A DNA stretch of 64,000 nt, from NCBI RefSeq assembly GCF_003627815.1, contig NZ_CP032698.1:2170001-2234000 (forward strand), in the 5' to 3' direction. The notes below the pieces were generated by a model, which searched no databases, was not told where the DNA came from, and saw only the letters and a program-made list of their open reading frames with translations. A program made the position numbers and the translations under genes. The first letter of the stretch is position 1. Every line of letters begins with the position of its first letter. This document shows, one piece after another, positions 17,447-25,889 of the stretch. This stretch comes from Streptomyces hundungensis. GTDB taxonomy: Bacteria > Actinomycetota > Actinomycetes > Streptomycetales > Streptomycetaceae.

Positions 17447-17860
17447 GTGAGCACCTCACTGCTCTATCTGCTCAAGAGGACGGAGCTGGCGGTGCGCGCC
17501 CGCCTGGAGGAGCTGCTCAAGCCCGCCGGGATCACCGCGTTGCAGTACACCGCTCTGACGGTGCTGGAGCGGCACGACGGCATCTCCGCCGCGCAGCTCG
17601 CCCGCGACTCCTTCGTCACCGCCCAGTCGATGGCCGACATGGTCCGCGCGCTGGAGAGCCGGAGTCTGATCCGCCGCGAACCCAACCCCGCCAACCGCCG
17701 CGAACGCCTCATCCTGCTCGCCGACCCGGGGCGGCGACTGCTCGCCGAGTACGCCGGGCAGGCCCGAGCACTGGAGGAGCGCATGGTCGCCGACCTGAGC
17801 GCCGAGGAGGTCGGCGTGCTGAGGGAAGCCCTGGTCACGGCGTGGCGGGCGCTGTCCTAG
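17447..17860 (+). CDS. MarR-family regulator (CouR-like)
   Basis: A 137-residue MarR regulator. The recognition region reads ISAAQLARDSFVTAQSMADMV, followed by the wing (NPANRRERLILLADPG) and C-terminal dimer helices. In Rhodococcus and Rhodopseudomonas, CouR of this family represses hydroxycinnamate genes and is released by p-coumaroyl-CoA. The position here, divergent from the ligase-hydratase-dehydrogenase-amidohydrolase operon with twin palindromes between, fits that role. The GTG at 17447 has a GGAG-type box. Confidence 0.83.
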   Translation: MSTSLLYLLKRTELAVRARLEELLKPAGITALQYTALTVLERHDGISAAQLARDSFVTAQSMADMVRALESRSLIRREPNPANRRERLILLADPGRRLLAEYAGQARALEERMVADLSAEEVGVLREALVTAWRALS

Positions 17861-17878
17861 CCGGGGTACGGCGGCTGC

Positions 17879-17913
17879 GCCGTGGCCCGCGCGGAGGGCG
17901 CGCGGGCCACGGC
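17879..17913. terminator. 14-bp hairpin between convergent genes
   Basis: Arms 17879-17892 and 17900-17913 are perfectly complementary with a 7-base loop, between the convergent MarR and DUF3237 genes. Likely a bidirectional terminator. Confidence 0.8.
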
Positions 17914-17920
17914 CGGACCG

Positions 17921-18382
17921 CTACTTCAGCGCGTACATGCGGATGATCACGGCATCGTCGCCGTCCGGGCGAGCGAGGCCGACGAAGACCGTCTCCGCGA
18001 GCCAGCGGTGGGCGGGGGCGTCCGTACGGAAGACCGGCGAGGTGCGGTAGTAGTGACCGGCCTCGGAGACCTGCACCTCCCCGTCGAACTGGTCCGGGGT
18101 GTCGGCCTTGGGCCGGTAGTAGCCGCGGTTGACGATGTCGATCACGGCTCCGTCCTCCGCCCGGAGCAGGTAGCGGGCCTCCAGCTCGCACACCTCTCCG
18201 CGCGTGCTGCTCCAGTCGCCTCCGCCGGGAAGGACCTTCCCGCGCAAGCGGGGACCGTCCACGGCGCCGCCGGTGATGGGGGTGAACTCGGTGACCTCTC
18301 CGTCGCCGTTGCCGATGTGCAGCGTTTCGGACACCTCGGCCCGGATCTCGAACGCGAAGTCGAGGGCGGGAGTGAAGGACAT
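17921..18382 (-). CDS. DUF3237-family protein
   Basis: A 153-residue protein with the pattern of DUF3237: an opening EIRAEVSETLHIG strand, then EFTPITGGAVDGPRLRGKVLPGGGDW, and RTSPVFRTDAPAHRWL with a C-terminal VFVGLARPD strand. Members form a beta-barrel; no enzymatic activity is firmly assigned. They are often found among aromatic-compound genes, as here at the edge of the coumarate cluster. It is divergent from the binding-lipoprotein operon, whose TetR-type operator lies about 110 bp upstream, so it might share that control. Confidence 0.8.
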   Translation of the reverse strand: MSFTPALDFAFEIRAEVSETLHIGNGDGEVTEFTPITGGAVDGPRLRGKVLPGGGDWSSTRGEVCELEARYLLRAEDGAVIDIVNRGYYRPKADTPDQFDGEVQVSEAGHYYRTSPVFRTDAPAHRWLAETVFVGLARPDGDDAVIIRMYALK

Positions 18383-18491
18383 GGTGGTTCTCCGCTTCTG
18401 TGAGAGGACGGCGCACCCGAAGCCCCGATGCGATCCGGCCACGTCTTGCTCTTGACGTGTTAGCTCACCAGATGCAAGCGTGACATGCAAC

Positions 18492-18507
18492 AACGTTATA
18501 TGACGTT
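18492..18507. promoter_or_regulatory. Putative TetR operator upstream of binding-protein operon
   Basis: AACGT, six bases, ACGTT: a perfect inverted repeat, AT-rich in GC-rich surroundings, 92 bp before the lipoprotein start. GTTATATGACGTT (18495-18507) matches at 12 of 13 positions the reverse complement of 30520-30532, which lies between the TetR gene and the CocE hydrolase operon. Confidence 0.65.
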
Positions 18508-18598
18508 CATTTATGACGGCTCGTCGGCGTGTCTCATCTCTCCCCCCATGTCGAGCGTCCCCTTCTCTCCTCACTCCTCTCGGCAAGGAGCATCAGCT

Positions 18599-20245
18599 AT
18601 GGCTGCGAAGAAATCGGTGCTGACGGTGCTCACGGGCTTGGGACTGCTGGCCGCCACGGCCTGCACCGGCTCGTCGGCCGGAAACGGCGCAACCCCCAAG
18701 CCCGGACGTCTGACCACCACCACGGCACCAGGCACCGCCGAAGTGGATCGGGTCACCTGGGCGCTGCCCTACGGTGAACCGACGACGCTCGACCCCGCGA
18801 AGATCGGCGACTACTCGCCCCAGACGGTCGAAGCCAACCTCTGCGACACCCTGACCCGGATGAACGCGGACTTCTCTCTGAGCCCCGGCCTCGCGAGCAA
18901 GGTCACCTGGACCGACGACCACACTCTGGTTCTCGACCTTCGCCCCGGTGTCACCTTCTGGGACGGCTCGCCCATGACCCCCGCCGACGTGATCCACAGC
19001 CTGGAACGACAGCGGGACCCGAGGACGCAGGCCCTGTACGGGAACTACCTGGCCGCCGTGACCTCGATCAAGGCCACCGGACCCCACCAGGTGACGCTGC
19101 GAACCAAGGGATACGACCAGACGCTCCCCAAGGCGCTGGCCACGTCGTTCGGCGCGGTGAACCAGAAGGCGTACACCGAGAAGGCCGGCCCCGCCTACGG
19201 GACCGCCAAGGGCGGCTTGATGTGTACGGGGCCGTTCAAGCTGGGCTCCTGGAAGTCCGGCAACGGCATCACCTTGGAACGTCACGACGCCTACTGGGAC
19301 ACCAGGCTCAAGCCGAAGGCGAAGCAGGTCGAGTTCCAGTTCATCACCAACAACAACACCCTCACCAGCGCGCTGCTGTCCGGCGAGGTGGACGGCACCT
19401 ACGAGCTGCCGCCCAGCAGCGCCACCGCGCTCGGCAAGGCCGACAACGGCTCCGTGCACCTCGGCCCCTCGACCCAGAACGTCCTGCTGATCCCCGCCAA
19501 CGGGGAGTCGCCCGCGGCCGACCGCAAGCTGCTGGACGCCCTGTCTCTGGTCATCGACCGTGACGCGCTGATCAGGAACGTCTTCGGCGGTGACGCCACC
19601 ACCCTCAAGTCGCTCGTCCCGCCGCTGACCTGGCGCGGGGACAAGGCCGCAGCTCAGTTCGACGCCGCCTACAAGGCCCTGCCCGACGTCCCGAAGCCGG
19701 ACGCGGAGAAGGCGAAGAAGCTGGTCGCGCAGGCCCGCCCCCTCTCGCGTCCGCTGGTGGCCGCCATCCCCGCCGGTGACCAGCGCGGCCTGCAGACCTT
19801 GACGTTCATCCAGGCCGCGGCCAAGAAGATCGGCGTCGGCATCGAGATCAAGCAGCTCCAGCCCACCCAGATGTCCTCGCTCTTCTACGACCCCTCGGTC
19901 CGCAAGGGCCTCGACCTCATCCTCACCTTCGGCTACGTCACGATGCCCGACCCGTCGTCCTACGTGGGCGAGAGCGTCACTCCCCGTGGTCTCTTCAACT
20001 GGACGGGCTACGACAACCCCGAGGTGACCCAGCTGCTCGACCGGGCCCGCACCTCCTCCGACCCCGTGGTTTCGGCCAAGGCGTACGCCGAGGCCCAGGC
20101 CCTGTTCACCCCCACCACCCCCGTGGTGTTCCTGGCCACCACGCACGAGCGGATGTTCATGAACAAGCGCATCAGCGGCGCGCCGACCTCCTTCGCCTAC
20201 ATGAGCATGCCGTGGGCCGCCTACCTCGGCGGCACCGCCACGTGA
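18599..20245 (+). CDS. Peptide-type ABC transporter substrate-binding lipoprotein
   Basis: A 548-residue family 5 extracellular solute-binding protein (Dpp/Opp/Nik type). A basic N-terminus and hydrophobic stretch end in a lipobox-like LAATAC, with Cys22 the expected lipidation site. The family core follows: EPTTLDPAKIGD, LRPGVTFWDGSPMTPADVIHSL, then CTGPFKLGSW and ALSLVIDRDALI. It would capture an oligopeptide, amide or related solute outside the membrane. Its permease and ATPase genes are not adjacent but lie at 25101-28690. The ATG at 18599 follows AAGGAG; an upstream in-frame ATG lacks a site and would spoil the signal peptide. Confidence 0.88.
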   Translation: MAAKKSVLTVLTGLGLLAATACTGSSAGNGATPKPGRLTTTTAPGTAEVDRVTWALPYGEPTTLDPAKIGDYSPQTVEANLCDTLTRMNADFSLSPGLASKVTWTDDHTLVLDLRPGVTFWDGSPMTPADVIHSLERQRDPRTQALYGNYLAAVTSIKATGPHQVTLRTKGYDQTLPKALATSFGAVNQKAYTEKAGPAYGTAKGGLMCTGPFKLGSWKSGNGITLERHDAYWDTRLKPKAKQVEFQFITNNNTLTSALLSGEVDGTYELPPSSATALGKADNGSVHLGPSTQNVLLIPANGESPAADRKLLDALSLVIDRDALIRNVFGGDATTLKSLVPPLTWRGDKAAAQFDAAYKALPDVPKPDAEKAKKLVAQARPLSRPLVAAIPAGDQRGLQTLTFIQAAAKKIGVGIEIKQLQPTQMSSLFYDPSVRKGLDLILTFGYVTMPDPSSYVGESVTPRGLFNWTGYDNPEVTQLLDRARTSSDPVVSAKAYAEAQALFTPTTPVVFLATTHERMFMNKRISGAPTSFAYMSMPWAAYLGGTAT

Positions 20246-20274
20246 CCGCCACCCCTTCGAATCAGGAGACGACG

Positions 20275-21723
20275 ATGACCGACACCACCGGCGGCACGCC
20301 GTTGTGGGACCACTCGGCCGCCGAACTGGCCGCCGGCATCCGCGCGAGGACCTTCTCCGCGATCGAGGTCGCCCAGGCGTTCCTCGCCCGCATCGACGAG
20401 ACCAACCCGGCGCTCAACGCCCTCGTGGACATCCGGCCCGAGGAAGCGCTCGCCCAGGCCGCCGCCGCAGACGCCGCGGTCGCCGCCGGCGGGGACCTGC
20501 CCCCGCTGCTCGGCGTCCCGGTGTCCACCAAGATCAACACCTCGCAGCGCGGATACGCCAGCTCCCACGGGGTCCCGGCCTGGGCCGGCGCCGTCGCCCA
20601 GGACGACGCCGTCTGTATCGCCGGTCTGCGCGACGCCGGCGCGACGCTGATGGGCCGCAGCAACAGCCCGGCCTTCGCCGTGCGCTGGTTCACCGGCAAC
20701 GACCTGCACGGCAAGACCCTCAACCCGTGGAACCCCGACCGCACCCCCGGCGGGTCCTCCGGAGGCGCCGCAGCGTCGGTCGCCGCCGGCATGACCCCCA
20801 TCGCGCAGGGCAACGACATCGGCGGTTCCGTCCGCTTCCCCGCGTACTGCTGCGGCGCCGTCGGCCTGCGTCCCACCATGGGACTCGTCTCCGGGGTGGA
20901 GCCGCGCGGCGCGGAGGAGTTCGACAGCCCGCTGTCCTTCCAAACCATGGCGGTCCACGGGGCGCTGGGCTGGACCGTCGACGACGTCCGGCTCGGCCTG
21001 CACGCCATGGTGAGCCCGGATCTGACCGACCCCGTGGGCCTCCCCGTACGCCCGCCGCTGGGCGATCCCCGCCGGGTCAAGGTGGCGGTCGTCCGCGACG
21101 CCACAGGCGCCAAGCCGCATCCCAGCGTCGACGCCGCCATCGACGACGCGGCCCGCTGGCTCAGCGACGCCGGCCACGAGGTGGAGGAGGTGGAACTTCC
21201 CCTCCTCGGCGAGGCCGCCCGGCTGTGGTCGCTCCTGCTCTACCAGGAGCTGAGGACGATGATGTCCGAGATCGAGCGGTTCGGTGACGACACCGTACGC
21301 ATCTCGCTCGCCGCCTCGTTCACCGCCGCGGCGGAGACCTGGGGCGAGCAGCCCACCCTCACCGACTACATCCGGGGCTATGCCCGCCGCGGCACCCTCA
21401 TCAACCGCCTCCAGCAGTTCCTGGGCCAGGACCGGATCGTGCTGACGCCGGTCTGCGCCGAGCCGCCGTTCGAGCAGGACGCCGACCTCGCCGGAGACGC
21501 CCGGGTGAGCGAACTCCTGGCCGCGCAGTGGCCGATGCAGGCGGTCCCCGTGCTCGGTTTCCCCGCCATCTCCGTACCCACCGGCCTGCGCGACGGACTG
21601 CCCTCCGGCGTCCAGCTGATCGGCGGACGCTTCCAGGAGGACCTGCTGCTCCACGTCGCCACGGCCATCGAGGCCCGCGCCACGCGTACCCGGCCGACCC
21701 TCTCCTGGGCGCAGGGCGGCTGA
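20275..21723 (+). CDS. Amidase (amidase-signature family)
   Basis: A 482-residue amidase-signature hydrolase. The catalytic triad is visible: Lys86 (PVSTKIN), cis-Ser161 (TPGGSSGG) and nucleophile Ser185 (NDIGGSVRFPA), at the family's 24-residue Ser-Ser spacing. It hydrolyses an amide bond of a small molecule. GatA is unlikely because no gatB/gatC adjoin. It lies 29 bp after the binding-protein gene with an AGGAG box, suggesting that the imported solute is an amide that this enzyme cleaves in the cytosol. The actual substrate is unknown. Confidence 0.88.
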   Translation: MTDTTGGTPLWDHSAAELAAGIRARTFSAIEVAQAFLARIDETNPALNALVDIRPEEALAQAAAADAAVAAGGDLPPLLGVPVSTKINTSQRGYASSHGVPAWAGAVAQDDAVCIAGLRDAGATLMGRSNSPAFAVRWFTGNDLHGKTLNPWNPDRTPGGSSGGAAASVAAGMTPIAQGNDIGGSVRFPAYCCGAVGLRPTMGLVSGVEPRGAEEFDSPLSFQTMAVHGALGWTVDDVRLGLHAMVSPDLTDPVGLPVRPPLGDPRRVKVAVVRDATGAKPHPSVDAAIDDAARWLSDAGHEVEEVELPLLGEAARLWSLLLYQELRTMMSEIERFGDDTVRISLAASFTAAAETWGEQPTLTDYIRGYARRGTLINRLQQFLGQDRIVLTPVCAEPPFEQDADLAGDARVSELLAAQWPMQAVPVLGFPAISVPTGLRDGLPSGVQLIGGRFQEDLLLHVATAIEARATRTRPTLSWAQGG

Positions 21724-21743
21724 CCGCCCGCCCCGGCCCTTCG

Positions 21744-21787
21744 ACGGCGTGCCCCGGCGGTCTGCACCGACCGCCGGGGCACGCCGT
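21744..21787. terminator. 19-bp hairpin after amidase gene
   Basis: Arms 21744-21762 and 21769-21787 are exact complements with a 6-base loop, followed by TTCC. It lies between the amidase and the symporter pair on the same strand, so it probably ends or attenuates the first transcript. Confidence 0.85.
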
Positions 21788-21832
21788 TTCCTTCTCCTTC
21801 CCCTTCCACGCACGGCCTCCAGGAGTCCTGTC

Positions 21833-22174
21833 ATGTCCCTGTTCGAACCAGCGCCGCGCAGCGCCCCCGGAGTCGAGGTCGCCGCGCATGCGGCCCACAG
21901 ACAGCCACGCGGTGCCTCAGCACGCCGCAGACGCCGCCTGGTGGCGGTCAACGTGGCTGTGACCGTCCTCGTCCTCCTGCTCACCCACACGCTGGACGGC
22001 CTTGTGGCGACCCCGATGGCAGGCGCCTACACCCTCGGAATGCTGCTGCTGAGCCTCCAGGCGGCCACCATGGTGATCTCCGCCCTGTGGTACGACCGGG
22101 CATGCCGCGACGTGTGCGACCCGCACGTGAACGAGCCGCACGGCATCGCGGGCCGCGGTGGGGAACTGCTGTGA
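21833..22174 (+). CDS. Small membrane protein, DUF485-like symporter partner
   Basis: A 113-residue protein with a basic, soluble N-terminal third followed by two hydrophobic segments (about residues 41-57 and 66-88). Small two-helix proteins of this kind (DUF485, YjcH type) are usually encoded directly before acetate/cation symporters. Its stop overlaps the GTG start of the symporter gene by four bases, supporting such a pairing. Sequence similarity to DUF485 is only suggestive. The ATG follows an AGGAG box. Confidence 0.65.
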   Translation: MSLFEPAPRSAPGVEVAAHAAHRQPRGASARRRRRLVAVNVAVTVLVLLLTHTLDGLVATPMAGAYTLGMLLLSLQAATMVISALWYDRACRDVCDPHVNEPHGIAGRGGELL

Positions 22175-23772
22175 ACGAGTTCCGTGTTCTCGCCTCCGGC
22201 GAATCCGGCCTGCTCACTCCGCTGACCCTGTTCCTGGCCGTCGTCTGCGTCTGCTTCCTGCTGTGTCTCGTCACGGGCATGGACAGTGAAACCCCCACCG
22301 ACTTCTACGCCGCCGATCGCTCACTGCCGGCCCTGCGCAGCGCGCTCGCCCTGTGCGGCGACTACATACCGGTGACCGCTCTGCTCAGCCCCATCGGCAC
22401 GCTCGCGCTGAGCGGCTACGACAGCATGATGCTGGCCGTCAGCGCCTGTACCGCGCTGATCACCCTGCTGGCCCTGGCCGAGCCTCTGCGCGCCACAGGA
22501 CGTTTCACGCTCGGGTCGATTCTTCAGACCCGGGTGACCGGCACGGCGCCGCGGACCGCCGGCACCGTGCTGACTCTGGTGGTCTGCGTGCCCCTCATCG
22601 TCGTTCAGCTCACGGTCGCGGGAGACGTCACCGCGTACGTCCTCGGACTCGACGCGTCGGGAACCGCCGAGGTCTGCACGGCGCTCATCGGACTGTTGAT
22701 CATCTCCTTCGCCGCCTTCGGCGGCATGCGGGGCACCAGCATGATCCAGGCCGGTAAGGCACTGCTGCTCTTCGCCGTGGTCCTCACCCTGATCGTCGTG
22801 GCCGTCAACCGCTTCGACGGGGACTTCGGCGGGATGCTGGAAGCCGCCGCTCTCGGGAGCGGCGGGGCGGAGGTCTTCCATGCCCCCGGCCTGCTGTTCG
22901 GGGACACGACGACGGGCACGGTCGAACTCCTCTCCCTGTGTCTGACCGTCTCGTTCGGCTCTGCGGTGGTGCCTCCCATTCTCCTGCGGATCGGGGCCAC
23001 CCTCAGTGGCGGGACCGCCCGTCGCGCGGTCGGCCGGGCCGTCGTCATGATCACGTTGTTCTACGGTGCGGTGGTGCTCCTCGGGCTTGCCGCAGCCGCG
23101 GTCGTGGGCGCGCAGACGATCACCGCGGACGATCCGCAGGGCAACTCCGCACTGTTCCTGTTGGCCCGGACTCTCGACGGATCGGGCGCCGGGCGGCTCC
23201 TGTTCACGGTGGTCGCCTGTGCTGTGTTCGTCACCATCCTCGCCACGGTGGCCGGCCTCGCCCTCGCCACCGCGGCGTCACTGTCACACGACATCTACGC
23301 CGGGACCCTGCGCAGAGGGACCGCCACGGACAAGCGGGAAACGTCGGTGGCCCGGTGGGCGGTCGTGGCCGTCGGAGTGGCAAGCGTGTTCCTGTCCGTG
23401 CTGCTGCATGCGTGGAGCATGGTCTTCCTGGCGTCGTTCGCCGCATCCGTGGCCGCCTCGGCCATCCTTCCCGCGCTGATCTACACCCTGTTCTGGAAGG
23501 GCTTCACCCGGCGGGGGATGCTCTGGACGCTCTACGGCTCTCTGGCGTGCTGCCTGCTCCTGCAGATCTTCGGCCCCACGGTGTCGGGACGGCCCTCTTC
23601 GCTCCTCCCCGGACACGACTTCCACTGGTTCCCACTCCAGAACATCGCGCTGGTCAGCGTTCCCATCGGCTTCCTCCTGGGCTGGATCGGCAGCCGCCTC
23701 GGGCCGCGGCCGCCGGCGGAGAACGCCCAGGGCACCACGGCGCGGACCGGGATGGCCGCCGGTGCCGACTGA
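22171..23772 (+). CDS. Sodium:solute symporter (ActP-like)
   Basis: A 533-residue integral membrane protein of the solute:sodium symporter family, with about 13 hydrophobic segments. TDFYAADRSLPALRSALALCGDYI resembles the acetate permease ActP signature, and GGMRGTSMIQAGKALLLF is the characteristic inner motif. ATVAGLALATAASLSHDIY is another family landmark. It would import a carboxylate with Na+ or H+. Coupled (GTGA) to the small membrane protein upstream. Because an amidase precedes it, the substrate could be an acid released by that enzyme, but this is inference. Confidence 0.85.
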   Translation: MNEFRVLASGESGLLTPLTLFLAVVCVCFLLCLVTGMDSETPTDFYAADRSLPALRSALALCGDYIPVTALLSPIGTLALSGYDSMMLAVSACTALITLLALAEPLRATGRFTLGSILQTRVTGTAPRTAGTVLTLVVCVPLIVVQLTVAGDVTAYVLGLDASGTAEVCTALIGLLIISFAAFGGMRGTSMIQAGKALLLFAVVLTLIVVAVNRFDGDFGGMLEAAALGSGGAEVFHAPGLLFGDTTTGTVELLSLCLTVSFGSAVVPPILLRIGATLSGGTARRAVGRAVVMITLFYGAVVLLGLAAAAVVGAQTITADDPQGNSALFLLARTLDGSGAGRLLFTVVACAVFVTILATVAGLALATAASLSHDIYAGTLRRGTATDKRETSVARWAVVAVGVASVFLSVLLHAWSMVFLASFAASVAASAILPALIYTLFWKGFTRRGMLWTLYGSLACCLLLQIFGPTVSGRPSSLLPGHDFHWFPLQNIALVSVPIGFLLGWIGSRLGPRPPAENAQGTTARTGMAAGAD

Positions 23773-23782
23773 CGGCGCAGCG

Positions 23783-23815
23783 GTCGGCCCGCAGCGGGCC
23801 GGGCCGCGGGCCGAC
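23783..23815. terminator. Hairpin between convergent symporter and esterase genes
   Basis: Perfect 10-bp arms at 23783-23792 and 23806-23815 with a 13-base GC-rich loop, lying in the 59-bp convergent gap. Confidence 0.7.
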
Positions 23816-23831
23816 GAAGGTCGCTCGCCGG

Positions 23832-24713
23832 TCAGCCGGCGGCGGCGAGTACGGCGTCGGCCATGGCCCGTTCACCCGCCGCGTTGGGGTGGAAGGGCGC
23901 CGCGGCGTTGGTGACGAGCGGCTCCATCCAGCGGGTTCCGGCCGGCTTGCAGACGTCGTGGCCGATGGACTTGGTGTAGGTGTCCACGTAGACGGCTCCG
24001 CGCGCGGCGGCCTGGGCGGCGATCACGGTGTTGAGCCGCTTGTGGGTGTCCCGCAGCCAGGGGGCGTCCCCCCTGGCGATGGTCGCGACCCAGGGGCAGT
24101 TGGTGCCGTTGTCGGGAAGGATCGCCGGGTAGCCGGTGACCAGGATCCTGGCCTGCGGGGCGCGTTGACGGATGCCGTCGAGGGTGGCGGCGATCTTCGG
24201 AGCGGTGGCGTCGACGGTGGCGGCGAGCTGGTCGGTGCCCGTCCAGGTGTAGCTGTTCTTGCAGGGCGAGCCGCCGAGGTTGAACGCCCCGAGCGTCACA
24301 CAGCGGACGATGATGCCGGCGAAGCCGACGTCGTTGCCGCCGATGGTGAGGGTGACCAGGTCCGTGTCGGCGCTCAGCGCGTCGAGCTGCGGTGGCGCGG
24401 ACGCGTTCTGCGCGGAGGTCATGTGCACCGTCGTGGCCCCTCCGCAGGTGACGTCCTTGTGGGCGGCGGGGGCGAGCGCGGCGTTTACCAGAGCGGGGTA
24501 ATTACGGTTGGAGCGCATGCAGTTGGCATCGGCCTGGTCCGGTACGCCGGCTCCCGACGCGAAGGAGTCGCCCAGGGCCACGTAACGGTCGGGCGCGGTG
24601 CCGGCGGCCTCGGCGGGGCCGGCGCCGAGACCGGCGGCGGTGGCCAGGGCGGCGGTGACGGCGGTGAGGGCGGCAGCGGTGCGGGCGCGACGGCTCGGTG
24701 GAACTGATCGCAT
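23832..24713 (-). CDS. Secreted SGNH/GDSL esterase
   Basis: A 293-residue exported hydrolase. An Arg-rich start, an Ala-rich hydrophobic core and an AEA-AG cleavage site near residue 37 form the signal peptide. The four SGNH blocks are present: GDSFASGAGV (Ser), a GATTVHMTSAQ block, GGNDVGF (Asn), and FHPNAAGE (His). Six cysteines could form the disulfides of Streptomyces lipases of this type. It would hydrolyse esters or lipids outside the cell. It faces the symporter gene and shows no sign of belonging to either flanking operon. Confidence 0.9.
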   Translation of the reverse strand: MRSVPPSRRARTAAALTAVTAALATAAGLGAGPAEAAGTAPDRYVALGDSFASGAGVPDQADANCMRSNRNYPALVNAALAPAAHKDVTCGGATTVHMTSAQNASAPPQLDALSADTDLVTLTIGGNDVGFAGIIVRCVTLGAFNLGGSPCKNSYTWTGTDQLAATVDATAPKIAATLDGIRQRAPQARILVTGYPAILPDNGTNCPWVATIARGDAPWLRDTHKRLNTVIAAQAAARGAVYVDTYTKSIGHDVCKPAGTRWMEPLVTNAAAPFHPNAAGERAMADAVLAAAG

Positions 24714-25100
24714 GGCGGTGTGCCTCTCGTGGCGGGGTGAGGGGGGCGGGCGCCTTCTGGCCGCCGGGGAGGGCCAGTCGGCGCGCCGGACCGGCGGCAG
24801 GACGGTCCCGTACGTCCGCCGCCGGAGGTGCGAGGGCTCTGCGCGCGCAGTATTACCGGTCGGTTGTACTGGCTCGTAATATGTGGCCGATGTGACGGGG
24901 CGTCAAGGCGTTGGACATCAGAAGGCGTCCGCCACCGTGTCGGCGGCGGACGCGGATTGCCAACTCAGCGAGCGTGACGCGCGCTTGAGGACGTCTCTCC
25001 GGTGCCTGTGACCCGGGGTGCGACATGAGGAAGACGTCTGCCCCGCTCCCTCGCCGGGACAGACGTCTTCGTTCGGTGGGCCGCGTGGCGTGCGGGCCCG
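24714..25100. other. Intergenic region with two hairpins
   Basis: No gene is seen in this 387-bp stretch. It must hold the promoter of the secreted esterase (AT-richer patch about 24850-24885 with TATTAC/GTAATA arms). A hairpin with 9-bp arms lies at 24925-24933/24945-24953, and the terminator of the dpp operon at 25030-25070. Confidence 0.5.
25030..25070. terminator. Terminator downstream of dpp operon
   Basis: Perfect 11-bp arms (25030-25040 and 25060-25070) starting 31 bp after the stop of the last ABC gene on the minus strand. Confidence 0.7.
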
Positions 25101-25889
25101 TCAGGCGGCGGCTTTTTTCGCCCTTCTCCGCGGCTTCCAGCCCGGCTTCGGGATGGAGGCGATGAGACGTTGGGTGTAGGGGTCCTGAGGATCGCCGAGG
25201 ACCGTCGCGACAGGGCCGTGCTCGACGACTCTCCCCGTCTGCATCACGAGGACGTCGTCGCTGATGTGCCGGACGGCGCCGAGGTCGTGTGTGATGAACA
25301 GCAGCGCGGTGCCGGTGTCCGCTCGGATGCGGGTGAGCAGGGCCAGGATTTGTGCCTGGATGGACACGTCCAGGGCGGCGATGGCCTCGTCCAGGATCAG
25401 TACCTGTGGTTCGGCGGCCAGGGCGCGGGCGATGGCGGCGCGCTGGCGCTGTCCGCCGGAGAGGGCCTTGGGCAGAGAGCGTGCCTGCCGGTCGTCCAGG
25501 CCCACCATGTCGAGGAGTTCGGCCACGCGGGCGCGCAGCCGGTCCGCCGGCACGGGCTGGTGGAGCCCGACCGCCTCGGCGACGGCGTCGCCGACGCGTT
25601 GGCGACGGTCGAGGGACGAGTAGGGGTCCTGGAAGACCATCTGGATCTGCCGGCCGCGGGCGCGGCGCTCGCGTGACCGCAGCCGGCCCGCCCTGCGCTC
25701 GTCGCCGGCGACGACGATGTGTCCGCCGCTGGGCGTCTCGAGTCCGGCAATCATGCGAGCGGTGGTCGTCTTACCCGATCCCGACTCGCCGACGATGGCC
25801 AGAGACCCCTGCTCCGGGAGCGAGAACGTCACGTCGTCCACGGCGACGAAGTCACCGAACTCCTTACGGAGGTTGCGTACCTCAAGCAT
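25101..25889 (-). CDS. Peptide ABC transporter ATPase (DppF-like)
   Basis: A 262-residue ABC ATPase of the Opp/Dpp/Nik class. Walker A is GESGSGKTTT near residue 38, the Q-loop is MVFQDPYSSLD, the signature is LSGGQRQRAAIARAL, and Walker B is LILDEAIAALDVS; here DEA replaces the usual DEP. The H-loop is FITHDLGAV. The C-terminal DPQDPYTQRL segment is typical of OppF/DppF. The ATG at 25889 lies inside the end of the preceding ATPase gene (8-bp overlap). It energises uptake together with the dppD-, dppC- and dppB-like proteins. Confidence 0.9.
   Translation of the reverse strand: MLEVRNLRKEFGDFVAVDDVTFSLPEQGSLAIVGESGSGKTTTARMIAGLETPSGGHIVVAGDERRAGRLRSRERRARGRQIQMVFQDPYSSLDRRQRVGDAVAEAVGLHQPVPADRLRARVAELLDMVGLDDRQARSLPKALSGGQRQRAAIARALAAEPQVLILDEAIAALDVSIQAQILALLTRIRADTGTALLFITHDLGAVRHISDDVLVMQTGRVVEHGPVATVLGDPQDPYTQRLIASIPKPGWKPRRRAKKAAA

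Noticed and set aside
13368..17860. Fatty-acid beta-oxidation operon
   Set aside because: A CoA ligase, MaoC hydratase and SDR alone would allow this, but the amidohydrolase, the absence of an acyl-CoA dehydrogenase and thiolase, and the divergent MarR fit the hydroxycinnamate Cou set better. Kept as an alternative only.
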